Source: Malus domestica (taxonomy: Eukaryota > Streptophyta > Magnoliopsida > Rosales > Rosaceae). Taken from it: DNA of 64,000 nucleotides. Positions 45,758 through 58,783 of this stretch are shown here, in pieces. A program made the position numbers and the translations under genes. The notes under the pieces are model-generated. The model did no database searches. It saw only the letters and a program-made list of their open reading frames with translations, and was not told the origin of the DNA. The stretch's first letter is position 1. Each line of letters begins with the position of its first letter. The stretch covers positions 15,272,501 to 15,336,500 of the forward strand of contig NC_091666.1 in NCBI RefSeq assembly GCF_042453785.1. The letters run 5' to 3'.

Positions 45758-46019
45758 TAAAATAAAAACTAAAAACTAAATACAAAATAATTATTATTTT
45801 ACTTCGATAGTTTCTCGGCTCTCATATTTTTATTTTTCTTTTGGGCTTGTTTGTTTGAGTGGATGGATCTTCACATAAAAATTTTGGACAAGTGTGGTAG
45901 TTCTAGTGTGGGCTTAGAATCAAATGCATAGAGATCCATAAATGGTCCTAATTCATCATCCGGCAAAAGAGGTGTTTGGGCTAGACATTTTTGTTTTTCG
46001 ATTTTGAAGACTCAGAGAA

Positions 46020-46198
46020 ATTTGTTCAAATGTCATTTTCTAATGGCTTAAGAAGACTTAATATTATGCTTTAACATTATTTTTTTTTACTTGTAAGTAA
46101 AACGTCTTAGATTCAAATCTCATATATAAAAAGTTTGGCACCCTATTTATTCTCCAACCTTCTAGTGTAAATATATCATTACTAAAAAAAAAAAAAAA
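46020..46198 (+). repeat. SINE-like remnant with poly(A) tail
   Basis: CTTAGATTCAAATCTC near 46110 resembles a degenerate tRNA-type B box. It is followed by CTAGTGTAAATATATCATT and an A-run (46184-46198), the 3' layout of plant SINEs. The 5' part and A box are not clear, so this is tentative. Confidence 0.4.
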
Positions 46199-46400
46199 GG
46201 GACAAATATTTGTGCTTCAATCTTTTTTGAATTTTGCTCTTTTTACGTGTCAAAAAAATTTAACTAACTCTATAGTTACTTGCATTTAAGGGTCCCTTCA
46301 GTATTTCATTTTGAATTCAATTTTTTAGACTCAAAAACAATTTTTTTTCTATTCGAGCTTGGCAAGCCTATTTTCAAAACTGCGACTACAAAAATATGCC

Positions 46401-46581
46401 TGATTTCTGAGAATATACTTTTTATGTTTTTGAATCAACTCCACCCCTAGCAATCCCCTAGGCTATTTGGGCAATCAAATTCCCCAAACCCCCCCAAAAC
46501 AAGCTCTAATCTTTCCTAATATAACTGATTTCTGAGAACAGACTTTTTATGTTTTTGAATCAACTCCACCCCTAGCAATCC
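46401..46581. repeat. Tandem duplication of about 126 bp, left part
   Basis: TGATTTCTGAGAA..TACTTTTTATG at 46404 recurs at about 46530. The first unit runs through CCTAGCAATCCCCTAGGC to TTTCCTAATATAAC. The second unit is interrupted after CCTAGCAATCC by Gypsy B and resumes at 55913/55918 with CCTAGGCTATTTGGGCAATC, ending near 55982 at TTTCCTAATAAC. It fixes the pre-insertion sequence and confirms the Gypsy B target site. Confidence 0.85.
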
Positions 46582-48764
46582 TGTCACAGCCCGTCCCGGA
46601 GGTACTTTTGACGGGAATGTGAAATGACAGAATTGCCTTTATTGGACATTAAGGTACGTAGGTACGTAACGTTATTTTGAAAATAGCATTGGTTGGATGG
46701 GATTTTATTGGAAATTGATTTGTGGTATGTTTGGTTAGGATGAAGTGGAGGGTGTGGATTATTTTGGACCACACCTGATCTTCCTCTCTCCCTCTCTTCC
46801 CCCGTGCTTTCCCTGTCTCTGTCTCTCCCTCACAAACTCACACCCTCACACACCCATATCGTACGGACCACCACCAAAACCCTTCAAAACTTGACGGATC
46901 GGGGCAAATAAGGTATGTATCTTCATCGTTTTGACGTCCTGAGTTCATTGGTACTAGTTTTAGGAAGTGAAACCTTCGATTTCACGTAGATCCCAAACCT
47001 CCATTTTTGAGGTACTGTTCATGCGAACGTAAAATGTTGTGTTTCAGGAGATTTCAAGCTTGTGGTGAGCTTTAGGAGGTCCTAAGGAAGCTCGGGGACG
47101 TTCGTTGGAGAATTTTGGACGCCGGGATCGTAGGTTTCAAGTTTGGCCGAACCCTTGGTTTTTGCAAGGTGAGATTTCGTAGTTTTTAGGCCCTAAAACT
47201 AGTCCAACGTGATAGTACACTCTTAGGGCTTCAATTTGGTATAAAATACGAAGAAAATGGGTGAAAAACGAAGGAGAACAGTGAGTTTGAAAATCGGCCG
47301 GAGTTCGGCCGGAGTCCGGCCACCGGAGAACCAGTCCGGCGAGACCCTGCGAGGAAGATGACACGTGCGCTGCACGTGCTGCGCGTGGCCAGCGCGTGGA
47401 CCCGTGCCACGTGTGGCGCGTGGGGCTTCCAAAAAATTTTTCTAAAAATTTCCCGACGCTCGTGACGTCGAGTAGGTCGATGTGGTATATTCATATACCA
47501 AAATTGAGCATCGTATGAGAAGTTATTTCGAATTATTGGTGATATGCTTAAAATTAATGTTTTTATAGTTGTTTCGCATATAGGTGAGACGTATCCCGAG
47601 GACGACCGCATCCAGGGACGCCACGGGGGTTACGACCCGTCGACTTATCAGTGAGTGGGCAGTTTTGTTTTCGTATTACCTATATACTATTGTTTTTCCC
47701 AGAAAAATGCTTTTATGAGAAATTATGTTTTGAAAATGCCATGCATAGAATTATTTGGAAAATGTGAATTTCATACGAGTTATATGATTGATATATGATG
47801 CATACATGTTGCATGGTGCTGTGGAGGCATAGGTAAGTCAGGTGAGTTCATTTATTCATTGAATTGTTGTTGAGATGTTTTGAGCTCATAACCTGCACCC
47901 TAGGTGTTAGTGCTTATTTTATTCACCACACCGCACGCTCGCCTTGGATCCAAGTAGGTGGATGTCGTACAGACCATGTGAGGGTTCCGACATGCCAGTC
48001 GTACAGACCATTAGAGGGGTTCCGACTGGTGGGTGACCTTAGATATGCGCGCTGATGATATGATGAGAGAAGCACTAGAGCGTATTTTTACACCTTTCAT
48101 CGTATAGAATACCTTACGTAGTTCCGAGTGATGTGCAGAGTAGGGCCGTATAGGTCACTGTGGTGACTCCGGCTTAGTGGGATTTGAGCTATTGAATTAA
48201 TCGTATAGGACCAACTGCAGGGTCTCCGATTGATTCCTTATTTCACCTGATTTATATTTTGATTTATGGCATGGCATGTTTTCTTGAAAATGTTAAAGAT
48301 TTGAGATTTAAATGTTGAGATTTTATATGGTTATATATTTCTGGGAAAGTATACAGGTTTATACAGGTTTTTACGGCGAGGGGATATAACTGTTTTAATG
48401 AAATGTTTTGCAAAACTAATTTGTTTTACTGACCCACTCATTTTGTTTTGCGCCCCTCCAGGTTCTAGTTTAGCGGTGGTTGGCTCACGAGGTCCTTTCC
48501 GGCTTTCTGACAGATTTGGGACATGTAGGACTCACCTGAGGGTGATGTATTCTTATTTTAGTCCTACTTGACTGCAGTTAACCTATGCTCTGAACTTATG
48601 TGTTTACTTGTAACTCGTCCGGTTATGTCCGTAGGTGGTTATGTTGAGTTTGGTTTGAATTTCTGTTGATTTATGTTGTTGTTACGCTTCCGTGTCGTGC
48701 TTATGGTTACGTCACGCCCACGTGACGGCCAGCACACCTGGATCCTCCGGATCAGGGTGTGTCA
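46582..48764 (+). repeat. Gypsy B 5' LTR
   Basis: Same ends as Gypsy A. Hairpin array at 47964-48231; at 48109 this copy has A where the others have C, which breaks the inner stem ACTAC/GTAGT of hairpin three. Confidence 0.95.
47964..48231 (+). other. Hairpin array (Gypsy B 5' LTR)
   Basis: Five units as in Gypsy A. Unit one starts at 47964 and unit five ends at 48231. The third unit is weakened by the 48109 change; the others are intact. Confidence 0.75.
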
Positions 48765-48767
48765 GTT

Positions 48768-48779
48768 TGGTATCAGAGC
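48768..48779 (+). other. Primer-binding site of Gypsy B
   Basis: TGGTATCAGAGC just after the 5' LTR; initiator tRNA-Met type. Confidence 0.92.
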
Positions 48780-48821
48780 TTAGGTTGCAGTCCTGTAAAT
48801 TGTTAATGTCTTAACGATCTT

Positions 48822-51800
48822 TTGATGTTTTCTGTCAGAATCATGCCGCCTCGTAGAGAGCGTAGGGAGTCCCGCCGTACTTCTGAACCTAATTTCCCGG
48901 ATATTACTCAGTTAGGAGAAGCGATGGCCCAGGCTTTACAGAATGTGATTCGTCCTCCCCCTCCTCCGAGGACACCTCTGGAGACCATGTACAACTTGAA
49001 GTTAGATCGGTTTATGGGTAATGAAAGTCATGAGGGGGCAGAGAAATGGCTAGATCATATTGAGAAAACCTTCCAGGTGATGCAGAGTCAGGGGAATCTC
49101 CCTGCTAATAGGTGGGTGGAGACCACCACTTGGTTTCTGGGTCGTGAACCAGCAGCATGGTGGATAAATCAGACTAGGTATATGTCACCTGAGACGGCAG
49201 CCGACTGGAAAGTATTCAAAGAGCATTTTATGAAGAGATTCGTTCCTCCTGAGTATATTGACCGTAAGAAGCAGGAATTCACCAGGTTGAAACAGAGAAA
49301 TATGTCGGCACATGAATATTATAGAAAGTTTACTGATTTGTCTCGTTATGACACTGATACAGCTGGTAATCAGGGAGAGATGCTTCGACGTTTCAAGTTG
49401 GGATCTAAGAAGAAGTGGCGTACCTTTGCCAATGCACTTCCCTGCGCTGATTATCATGAGTATTTCGAGATTTTGGTTAGGATGGAGGACTCTGATAATC
49501 TTCCTGACAGTGAGGATGACGAGGACAAGAATGAGGGTCAGAAGAAGAATGATAAGGGTAAGGGTATTTCTATTCCTGGACCTCGACAGACACAGAGTTT
49601 TAAGAAGAGTGGAGCGAGTTCGAGTTCTTCTAGTGGGGGATATAGTTTTACTGGCCCGAGGAGAGGTGGTGGAAGATTTTCTGGTGGACCCAGATTTCAG
49701 GGTCAGAGGGACGCTGGTGGATCTGGCGCTCCATGGTGCCGCCGCTGTAACTCCCGTCACCATGGTGAGTGTAGGAGAGGTTCTGGTGCTTGTTTTACGT
49801 GTGGGCAGATGGGACATCGGGCTTCTCAGTGCCCCCAGGGTCAGCAGAGACCGCAGCAGACTAATATGCCACCTCCAGCACCAGTTCAGCAGAGTTTTGG
49901 ACCGGGTGGTTATGGCCAGTCGAGTCGTGGTGGTGCCTACCACTATCAGGGGGATGCTGCTCCGTATGCTTCCGGACCTTATCAGTATTCTCAGGAGCCA
50001 TATCCTCAGGCAGGGTATTCTCAGGATTTTGGAGGTTATTCTTCTTATTCCTCTATGCCAACTGGTGGATCGCAGTGGCATCAGGGAGGTCAGCCCCGTC
50101 AGGGGGAAATTGCTACTGGTGGTGCAGGATCATCCAGGCAGCCTAGACAGCCAGGCCAGGGACGTAATCCTCAGGGACGAGGTAATCAGGGCAATAGAGG
50201 CCGAGGTGGACGTCAGCAAGCTCAGGGGCGAGTTAATCATATGTCCCTGCAGGAGGCTCAGAACCATCCAGACTTGATAATGGGTACGTTAAATGTTCTT
50301 GGTCATTTTGCTAAGGTTTTGATTGATTGTGGTGCTACGCACTCTGTGATTTCTCATACGTTTGCTCAAATAACCCAACCTCACCCTTCACCTCTAGGAT
50401 TTGATTTAGAGTTTGCCATGCCTAGAGGAGATAAATGTTATGTGGATAGTGTGTATCTGGGGTGTCCAGTGATGGTTGAGGGCGTGATTATGTCCGCTGA
50501 TCTTATTCCGTTAGATATTGTGGATTTTGATGTAATTTTAGGGGCCGATTGGTTACACCATAATCGTGCCCATATTGATTGTTATGGTAAATCAGTTACT
50601 TTTTATCGTCCTGGATTACCCGAGGTTACTTTTGTGGGCGAGAGAAGTGGGGTGAGACATGGAGTTATTTCTGCCATGAGGGCGAGGAAATTATTATCGA
50701 AGGGTTGTCAGGGATATTTGGCACATGTGGTATTAAATGATGTTGCTCCTACTAGTATAGAAGAAGTTGGTGTGGTCAGACATTATCCGGATGTTTTCCC
50801 TGATGATTTGCCGGGATTGCCGCCAGACAGAGAGGTGGAATTCTCTATTGATTTGCTTCCAGGTACGGACCCTATATCTCTGACTCCTTATAGAATGGCT
50901 CCTGCTGAGTTGAGAGAATTAAAAATCCAGTTGCAAGAATTACTTGATAAAGGTTTTATTCAACCTAGTTCTTCACCTTGGGGTGCCCCAGTATTATTTG
51001 TGAAGAAGAAGGATGGAACTCTTCGATTGTGTATTGATTATAGACAATTGAACCGGGTAACGATTAAAAACCGTTATCCATTGCCTCGCATTGATGATTT
51101 GTTTGATCAGCTGAAAGGTGCGTGTGTATTTTCTAAGATTGATTTGAGATCTGGGTATTATCAATTGAAGATTAAGGAAGATGATGTACCTAAGACGGCT
51201 TTCCGGACTCGGTACGGGCATTATGAATTTTTGGTTATGCCATTTGGGTTGACTAATGCACCTGCAGCTTTTATGAGATTAATGAATGAGGTATTCCAGA
51301 AATATCTTGATAAATTCGTTATTGTTTTTATTGACGATATTCTGGTATACTCTAAGTCCCAAGCAGATCATATCCGACACCTTAATTTGGTGTTAAGGAA
51401 ATTAAGGGAGCATCAGTTGTATGCCAAGTTCAGTAAATGTCAGTTTTGGTTGACTGAAGTGGCATTTTTGGGGCATGTTGTATCAGCTCAAGGTATTCAA
51501 GTTGATCCTCAAAAGATTGCAGCAGTGGAGAATTGGGAGCAACCTCGAACCGTCACGGAGGTACGAAGTTTTCTTGGCTTAGCAGGTTATTATCGACGGT
51601 TCGTTCAGGATTTCTCTATGATTGCTTTACCGTTGACAAAGTTGACCAGGAAGGATGTTAAATTTGAGTGGGATGAGAATTGTGAGCGGAGTTTTCAGCA
51701 ATTAAAGTATTGCCTCACTCATGCACCGGTGTTGGTACTTCCTGACGATAGCGGTAATTTTGAGATATATAGTGATGCTTCATTAAATGGTTTGGGATGT

Positions 51801-53675
51801 GTTTTGATGCAGCATAATAAGGTGATTGCCTATGCTTCTAGGCAGTTGAAAAATCATGAAAGGAATTATCCTACTCACGATCTTGAATTGGCAGCAATTG
51901 TTTTTGCTTTGAAAATTTGGAGACATTATTTGTATGGTGAGAAGTGTAAGATCTTCACTGATCATAAGAGTCTTCAGTACTTATTCACCCAGCATGATCT
52001 TAATCTTCGTCAGCGAAGGTGGATGGAATTGCTAAGTGATTATGATTGTTCTATTGAATACCATCCAGGTCGTGCTAATGTAGTAGCGGATGCACTGAGT
52101 AGGAAACCTCAAGGTAGGCTTAATGCCTTATATGCTAGTCGTGTTCCTCTTCTTGCTGAATTGAGGACAACGGGGGTAAGGTTGGAAATTGAAGACCGAG
52201 ATGGAGCTTTTCTTGCTAGTTTTCAAGTCAGGCCAGTTTTGGTGGACCGTATACTTGCAGCTCAGATGGTGAATGAGGAAGTTCAGGAGTTGGTTCAGTT
52301 AAGAAGTGAAGGGAAAAAGAAAGACCTCAGAATTCGGGAATCAGATGGTATGCTCATGCAAGAAGACAGAATGTATGTTCCGAATAATGAGGAATTGAAG
52401 AAGGAAATTCTGGACGAAGCACATTGTTCAGCTTATGCAATGCATCCGGGAGGAACAAAAATGTATCATACCATTCGACCATTTTATTATTGGCCGGGTA
52501 TGAAAAGAGAAATTGCAGAATATGTGAGTAGGTGTATTATTTGCCAACAAGTGAAAGCAGAAAGGAAGAAGCCCTTTGGGCGAATGCAACCACTTCCCGT
52601 TCCCCAGTGGAAATGGGAAAATATAACAATGGATTTCGTGTATAAACTTCCTCGTACGCGAAGTGGATTTGATGGTATTTGGGTGATTGTGGATCGACTC
52701 ACCAAGTCTGCGCATTTCATTCCTGTGAGGGAGAAATACCCTCTGAATAAATTGGCTAAGTTGTTTATTTCGAAGATTGTCAAGTATCATGGAGTCCCAG
52801 TAAATATTATCTCCGATCGAGACCCGAGGTTTACTTCTAAATTTTGGGTGGCTTTTCAGGAAGCTCTGGGTACTCAATTATTGTATAGCACAGCTTATCA
52901 TCCTCAAACTGATGGGCAATCAGAGAGGACCATTCAGACGTTGGAGGATATGTTGAGATCTTCAGTACTGCAATTTGGTGATTCTTGGCATGATCGTCTG
53001 GACTTAATGGAGTTTGCTTATAATAATAGTTTTCACTCGAGCATTGGTATGTCCCCATTCGAGGCACTTTATGGTAGGGCGTGTCGAACGCCATTATGTT
53101 GGTCTGAGGTTGGCGAACGGATATTAGAAGGCCCTGAGATCGTAGATGAGACGACTCAAAATGTTCAGGTAATTAAGTCAAACCTGAAAGCAGCCCAGGA
53201 TCGACAGAAGAGTTTAGCGGATCGGCATACTACTGATCGAGTGTATGATGTGGGTGATTGGGTATTCTTGAAATTGTCGCCTTGGAGAGGTGTGGTACGA
53301 TTTGGGAAAAGAGGAAAGCTAAGTCCGAGATATATTGGACCTTATGTGATCATTGAAAGAGTTGGTGAAGTTGCCTACCGGTTGGAACTGCCTCCGGAGT
53401 TATCTAAGGTCCATAATGTGTTCCATGTCTCTATGCTTCGGCATTATGTTTCTGATCCTTCTCATGTGATTCCTCCTCAACCGTTAGAGATTAATCCGGA
53501 TTTGACTTATGATGAGGAACCGGTCACTATATTGGATTGGAAGGATAAAGTTCTAAGGAACAAGACGGTGAGTTTAGTCAAGGTGTTGTGGAGGAACCAT
53601 TCTGCAGAGGAAGCTACTTGGGAGACGGAAGACCGGATGAGAGAGATGTACCCAAGATTATTCTACGAGTATTGA
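48822..53675 (+). CDS. Gypsy B gag-pol-chromodomain polyprotein (intact)
   Basis: 1617 residues in one frame, with probable true start MPPRRERRE at 48843. Domains: Gag (about 70-200; [23 protein letters not shown]), Ser/Gly-rich linker, CCHC knuckle [14 protein letters not shown] (324-337), a Gln/Gly-rich spacer, and aspartic protease IDCGATHS (about 501; the usual Ser of DSG is Cys). Reverse transcriptase follows ([29 protein letters not shown] near 837), then RNase H (IYSDAS near 980, ADALSRK near 1085). Integrase has an HHCC finger near 1200-1245, ITMDF near 1270, ISDRDPRF near 1332 and QSERT near 1367. The tail is chromodomain-like ([29 protein letters not shown], about 1560-1605), which in chromoviruses guides integration to marked chromatin. 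Gag and pol are in one frame, so processing is by the element's protease. Confidence 0.96.
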   Translation: MMFSVRIMPPRRERRESRRTSEPNFPDITQLGEAMAQALQNVIRPPPPPRTPLETMYNLKLDRFMGNESHEGAEKWLDHIEKTFQVMQSQGNLPANRWVETTTWFLGREPAAWWINQTRYMSPETAADWKVFKEHFMKRFVPPEYIDRKKQEFTRLKQRNMSAHEYYRKFTDLSRYDTDTAGNQGEMLRRFKLGSKKKWRTFANALPCADYHEYFEILVRMEDSDNLPDSEDDEDKNEGQKKNDKGKGISIPGPRQTQSFKKSGASSSSSSGGYSFTGPRRGGGRFSGGPRFQGQRDAGGSGAPWCRRCNSRHHGECRRGSGACFTCGQMGHRASQCPQGQQRPQQTNMPPPAPVQQSFGPGGYGQSSRGGAYHYQGDAAPYASGPYQYSQEPYPQAGYSQDFGGYSSYSSMPTGGSQWHQGGQPRQGEIATGGAGSSRQPRQPGQGRNPQGRGNQGNRGRGGRQQAQGRVNHMSLQEAQNHPDLIMGTLNVLGHFAKVLIDCGATHSVISHTFAQITQPHPSPLGFDLEFAMPRGDKCYVDSVYLGCPVMVEGVIMSADLIPLDIVDFDVILGADWLHHNRAHIDCYGKSVTFYRPGLPEVTFVGERSGVRHGVISAMRARKLLSKGCQGYLAHVVLNDVAPTSIEEVGVVRHYPDVFPDDLPGLPPDREVEFSIDLLPGTDPISLTPYRMAPAELRELKIQLQELLDKGFIQPSSSPWGAPVLFVKKKDGTLRLCIDYRQLNRVTIKNRYPLPRIDDLFDQLKGACVFSKIDLRSGYYQLKIKEDDVPKTAFRTRYGHYEFLVMPFGLTNAPAAFMRLMNEVFQKYLDKFVIVFIDDILVYSKSQADHIRHLNLVLRKLREHQLYAKFSKCQFWLTEVAFLGHVVSAQGIQVDPQKIAAVENWEQPRTVTEVRSFLGLAGYYRRFVQDFSMIALPLTKLTRKDVKFEWDENCERSFQQLKYCLTHAPVLVLPDDSGNFEIYSDASLNGLGCVLMQHNKVIAYASRQLKNHERNYPTHDLELAAIVFALKIWRHYLYGEKCKIFTDHKSLQYLFTQHDLNLRQRRWMELLSDYDCSIEYHPGRANVVADALSRKPQGRLNALYASRVPLLAELRTTGVRLEIEDRDGAFLASFQVRPVLVDRILAAQMVNEEVQELVQLRSEGKKKDLRIRESDGMLMQEDRMYVPNNEELKKEILDEAHCSAYAMHPGGTKMYHTIRPFYYWPGMKREIAEYVSRCIICQQVKAERKKPFGRMQPLPVPQWKWENITMDFVYKLPRTRSGFDGIWVIVDRLTKSAHFIPVREKYPLNKLAKLFISKIVKYHGVPVNIISDRDPRFTSKFWVAFQEALGTQLLYSTAYHPQTDGQSERTIQTLEDMLRSSVLQFGDSWHDRLDLMEFAYNNSFHSSIGMSPFEALYGRACRTPLCWSEVGERILEGPEIVDETTQNVQVIKSNLKAAQDRQKSLADRHTTDRVYDVGDWVFLKLSPWRGVVRFGKRGKLSPRYIGPYVIIERVGEVAYRLELPPELSKVHNVFHVSMLRHYVSDPSHVIPPQPLEINPDLTYDEEPVTILDWKDKVLRNKTVSLVKVLWRNHSAEEATWETEDRMREMYPRLFYEY

Positions 53676-53716
53676 ATTATGATTTGGTTATGGGAATTTC
53701 GGGGACGAAATTCTAT

Positions 53717-53729
53717 AAGGAGGGGAGAT
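53717..53729 (+). other. Polypurine tract of Gypsy B
   Basis: AAGGAGGGGAGAT just before the 3' LTR. Confidence 0.85.
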
Positions 53730-55912
53730 TGTCACAGCCCGTCCCGGAGGTACTTTTGACGGGAATGTGAAATGACAGAATTGCCCTTATTGGACATTAA
53801 GGTACGTAGGTACGTAACGTTATTTTGAAAATAGCATTGGTTGGATGGGATTTTATTGGAAATTGATTTGTGGTATGTTTGGTTAGGATGAAGTGGAGGG
53901 TGTGGATTATTTTGGACCACACCTGATCTTCCTCTCTCCCTCTCTTCCCCCGTGCTTTCCCTGTCTCTGTCTCTCCCTCACAAACTCACACCCTCACACA
54001 CCCATATCGTACGGACCACCACCAAAACCCTTCAAAACTTGACGGATCGGGGCAAATAAGGTATGTATCTTCATCGTTTTGACGTCTTGAGTTCATTGGT
54101 ACTAGTTTTAGGAAGTGAAACCTTCGATTTCACGTAGATCCCAAACCTCCATTTTTGAGGTACTGTTCATGCGAACGTAAAATGTTGTGTTTCAGGAGAT
54201 TTCAAGCTTGTGGTGAGCTTTAGGAGGTCCTAAGGAAGCTCGGGGACGTTCGTTGGAGAATTTTGGACGCCGGGATCGTAGGTTTCAAGTTTGGCCGAAC
54301 CCTTGGTTTTTGCAAGGTGAGATTTCGTAGTTTTTAGGCCCTAAAACTAGTCCAACGTGATAGTACACTCTTAGGGCTTCAATTTGGTATAAAATACGAA
54401 GAAAATGGGTGAAAAACGAAGGAGAACAGTGAGTTTGAAAATCGGCCGGAGTTCGGCCGGAGTCCGGCCACCGGAGAACCAGTCCGGCGAGACCCTGCGA
54501 GGAAGATGACACGTGCGCTGCACGTGCTGCGCGTGGCCAGCGCGTGGACCCGTGCCACGTGTGGCGCGTGGGGCTTCCAAAAAATTTTTCTAAAAATTTC
54601 CCGACGCTCGTGACGTCGAGTAGGTCGATGTGGTATATTCATATACCAAAATTGAGCATCGTATGAGAAGTTATTTCGAATTATTGGTGATATGCTTAAA
54701 ATTAATGTTTTTATAGTTGTTTCGCATATAGGTGAGACGTATCCCGAGGACGACCGCATCCAGGGACGCCACGGGGGTTACGACCCGTCGACTTATCAGT
54801 GAGTGGGCAGTTTTGTTTTCGTATTACCTATATACTATTGTTTTTCCCAGAAAAATGCTTTTATGAGAAATTATGTTTTGAAAATGCCATGCATAGAATT
54901 ATTTGGAAAATGTGAATTTCATACGAGTTATATGATTGATATATGATGCATACATGTTGCATGGTGCTGTGGAGGCATAGGTAAGTCAGGTGAGTTCATT
55001 TATTCATTGAATTGTTGTTGAGATGTTTTGAGCTCATAACCTGCACCCTAGGTGTTAGTGCTTATTTTATTCACCACACCGCACGCTCGCCTTGGATCCA
55101 AGTAGGTGGATGTCGTACAGACCATGTGAGGGTTCCGACATGCCAGTCGTACAGACCATTAGAGGGGTTCCGACTGGTGGGTGACCTTAGATATGCGCGC
55201 TGATGATATGATGAGAGAAGCACTAGAGCGTATTTTTACACCTTTCATCGTATAGACTACCTTACGTAGTTCCGAGTGATGTGCAGAGTAGGGCCGTATA
55301 GGTCACTGTGGTGACTCCGGCTTAGTGGGATTTGAGCTATTGAATTAATCGTATAGGACCAACTGCAGGGTCTCCGATTGATTCCTTATTTCACCTGATT
55401 TATATTTTGATTTATGGCATGGCATGTTTTCTTGAAAATGTTAAAGATTTGAGATTTAAATGTTGAGATTTTATATGGTTATATATTTCTGGGAAAGTAT
55501 ACAGGTTTATACAGGTTTTTACGGCGAGGGGATATAACTGTTTTAATGAAATGTTTTGCAAAACTAATTTGTTTTGCTGACCCACTCATTTTGTTTTGCG
55601 CCCCTCCAGGTTCTAGTTTAGCGGTGGTTGGCTCACGAGGTCCTTTCCGGCTTTCTGACAGATTTGGGACATGTAGGACTCACCTGAGGGTGATGTATTC
55701 TTATTTTAGTCCTACTTGACTGCAGTTAACCTATGCTCTGAACTTATGTGTTTACTTGTAACTCGTCCGGTTATGTCCGTAGGTGGTTATGTTGAGTTTG
55801 GTTTGAATTTCTGTTGATTTATGTTGTTGTTACGCTTCCGTGTCGTGCTTATGGTTACGTCACGCCCACGTGACGGCCAGCACACCTGGATCCTCCGGAT
55901 CAGGGTGTGTCA
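53730..55912 (+). repeat. Gypsy B 3' LTR
   Basis: 2183 bases, hairpin array at 55112-55379 with all five inner stems intact. Followed by the AATCC duplication. Confidence 0.95.
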
Positions 55913-55917
55913 AATCC

Positions 55918-56907
55918 CCTAGGCTATTTGGGCAATCCAATTCCCCAATCCCTCCAAAACAAGCTCTAACCTTTCCTAATAACCTGGGCGACAAGGGAGC
56001 CTAACAAAGCTCGTATGCACGATTAAATGGCCCAGTGATTGGGTGGAGTGACATCAGGCTGACATCATGGTGGCGTCAGCCATGATTTTGATTCTTTTTG
56101 CCCTAGGCGAGTGCAATTCAAGTGCAAGGAAGGGCGTGTTGGCCGACGGGACTGCATCGCTAGGGTTCGCGTTGCAGGCACACTAACCTTCTTAACCGTT
56201 TGATGTGCACAAGGTTCTATCCTATAGTCCAAATTTTTTCAACTAAAAAATAAAAAAGTAAATAAAAAATCTGAAACACTTTTTTACTTTTTGGCCCACG
56301 TAGGCTGTTGGATTACAAAAAATTGTAATCTAAGGGTCTATATATAATTAGGTTGATAAAAATTATTAAAAATTAAAAAAAAAAGTAAAAATAATTAAAA
56401 ACCACGAAAAATTTATTAAAAAATACATAAAAAGTTATTTAATGGCGCTATTAAGCAATCCACAAAAATCATATATTCGAATAATGATATGTGGCGCGAC
56501 GAAATTGATTAAAATCCCCATCCAAAATTAAAAATAAATTATTTTATATTAAAATAATATTTTAATACGAAATACCTTTCTCTGCCGCCAACCCACCCCT
56601 TTCTAAAATATCCCCCATCTTCCTACCAGCTACCCACCCCACGTCTGCGAAGAAGCTTTCATGCTTCCTCCCTTCATATCTTAACCTTTGATTTTCTTTT
56701 CTTACCCCAATTTTGAGTTGCCTAGTTGAGGTAGTGAGTGAGTTTTTTTTAACCATGGACATGATGGAGTCGGTGGATCGAAGAGTCGAGGTGGCTCAGC
56801 GGTCTTTGTTGGTGTACTCGTGGTGAAAGTGTCTTGGCTAGTGAAGTCGAAAGGGAGTCGACAGAGAGAAGCAAAAGTGTTGAACTTGCATGGGTGTTTT
56901 AGATATG
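55918..56907. other. Intergenic; right part of the tandem duplication, then AT-rich DNA
   Basis: 55918-55982 completes the second unit of the duplication described at 46401. Beyond it, no supported gene. The minus-strand open frames at 56562-56938 have no recognisable domain and run into the solo LTR. Confidence 0.5.
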
Positions 56908-56912
56908 AAAAG

Positions 56913-58778
56913 TGTTGGAAGTATGCCCACAAAGCCACTCATTTGATGTAATAGCTTTTTGGAATACTTAATGTATTAAACTTTTATATGTTTAATGAAG
57001 GGCAAAGCTTATTGTTATTCACTATTTATTGTATCATGTGTTTAAGCAATAAGGGAATCCTAGGGATGTATTTGATCTAAGAGACAAGTGATCTAAGTGA
57101 GTTAGATTATCGAGACCATTCTCTTATGTTCATTCCTAAAACGTTCCTAGCCATAGGATTGCCAATTGGGCATTGACAATCCGCTAAGGTTAGTATGTGT
57201 TATGTTGACTCAAGCGTGAGTATGACTAGTCTCAAGTCATTTGGTGTTGGACACTAAGACAAACACATAGGTGCTCGAAAGAGTAATTGAGTACACTGAA
57301 CAACGATCAAAAGAGAGTTCGAACATACATGTCATGTATGAACTCGAAAGTTGCAATATGCAAAGTAGTCATTTGACCTGAGGCATCATAGATGTCTAAT
57401 GGTTAGGTCCTTGATCTTTGATCATGTCAACGGCATTCCATCGGAGTGTCCACGACATTGTTGGGGTCAAGCTATCTAGTCGTGTAGGCATATGAATGCA
57501 CAACAAGGGATCTCTAACCTTCCATGGTGGAAGGAGAATACTCTAAGATATGATTCTAAAGTCTTTGGCCAAAGCATATGAATATGACTTAGGAAGTTTG
57601 TTCCAAATCATATTCAAGGGAATCATATAGATATGTATCACATTGGATAGTAGACATGAAACAAACTATCACTCAAACAATGTGATTAAGAGTATTGTAT
57701 TAGAGAAGGACCGTATTGCATTGTAGTTGTAACTGGATAGGTTCTCCAATCAATTCTACTTAGCTTGGGTAACCATGACATACTGCTAGGTGTCACTCAT
57801 GGTTTGTGGAAACCCTAATGACTAGCAAACACTAATCATAAAGGGAGAATTGAAATGTGGTTTCAATTCACAATCGATCGTTAAGAGTAACAATCGCCCA
57901 CTACCTCGCTAATTGGAACCTAATGGATCGTACACCGAGTAAGGGAGATAGTGAAGAAATTAAATGAAATGGATAAGCAATTAAATGGTTTAATTGAAGA
58001 ATGGTCAAGATTAATTAATTAGTTAATTAATTATACGAAAGGTTCGTATTGGGCTTTTAAGTTGGTTTTGGGTTTCGAGGCCCAAAAGTGTTTTGGTCCA
58101 TAAGGCCCATTATGTTTAAGTTGTATGACAACTAAAACAAAATGGGCAATAAGCCCAATCACAACATATAGGCCGGCCATGGTGAGGAGATGGTGAAAGT
58201 TTGCTTAATTGCAAGTTTGCCACTCACCAAAGAAAAGTGTTATAAAAGCAACTTTATAGCTATTTTCTAATTAGGGTTTTCTTTGAGGTAAAGAGGTGAA
58301 ACATTTTCTCTCTTTCTCTCTACAAAGAGGCCGGCCACTTAGGGAGATTAATCTAGCAATCTCTTCTTCCCTAAGTCATCCATTTCATCTTCACACTTAA
58401 CCCTTGGTGTGGAGACTTAGAGACATCAAACTTTTGGTGTTTTGGAGAACAAATCCTCAAATCCTCAAAGAAGCAAAGGAGCACTAAAAGGAGGAAAATC
58501 ACAAGGAATATCCAAGGAGCTTGGAGGTGACTTGAAGGCCCTCCACTTGGGTGAATCCCTTGTGTAAACAAGGATGAGCTTCAAGGGTAAAAAAATTCTA
58601 AATCTTTACTTCTCTTTAATGTTGTTAAAGAGTTTATTGGTTCACCATATAATAGGCTTTGAAAGTCATGGGTTTTATGAATTGTTTTTGAATGCATGCC
58701 TACTTTAAAGTGTTAATAGTTTGCATATGTATTCAAATGTTCTTACATGTTCTTAGCTAGGACAAAATTTTTCCTTCA
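56913..58778 (+). mobile_element. Solo LTR of the Copia P family
   Basis: 1866 bases, TGTTGGAAGT to TTTTTCCTTCA, with target duplication AAAAG (56908-56912 and 58779-58783). It is uninterrupted, so it gives the reference for the Copia P LTR. It differs from the Copia P copies at scattered sites (for example TTTTTGG/TTTTGG and CTCGAAAG/CTCTAAAG), so it is an older insertion reduced by LTR recombination. Confidence 0.95.
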
Positions 58779-58783
58779 AAAAG

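Larger units (their letters stand above)
46582..55912 (+). mobile_element. Gypsy B: intact Tekay-like chromovirus LTR retrotransposon
   Basis: Complete element of 9331 bases: LTRs of 2183 bp each, target duplication AATCC (46577-46581, 55913-55917), primer site, uninterrupted polyprotein frame, polypurine tract. The LTRs differ at about three sites by eye (46937/54085 region, 48109/55257, and one in the TTTTACTGACC region), implying a very recent insertion. Same family as Gypsy A, with LTR-specific differences including a small duplication of GTTTATACAG near 48355. All parts needed for autonomous movement are present in the sequence; activity is not shown. Confidence 0.96.
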
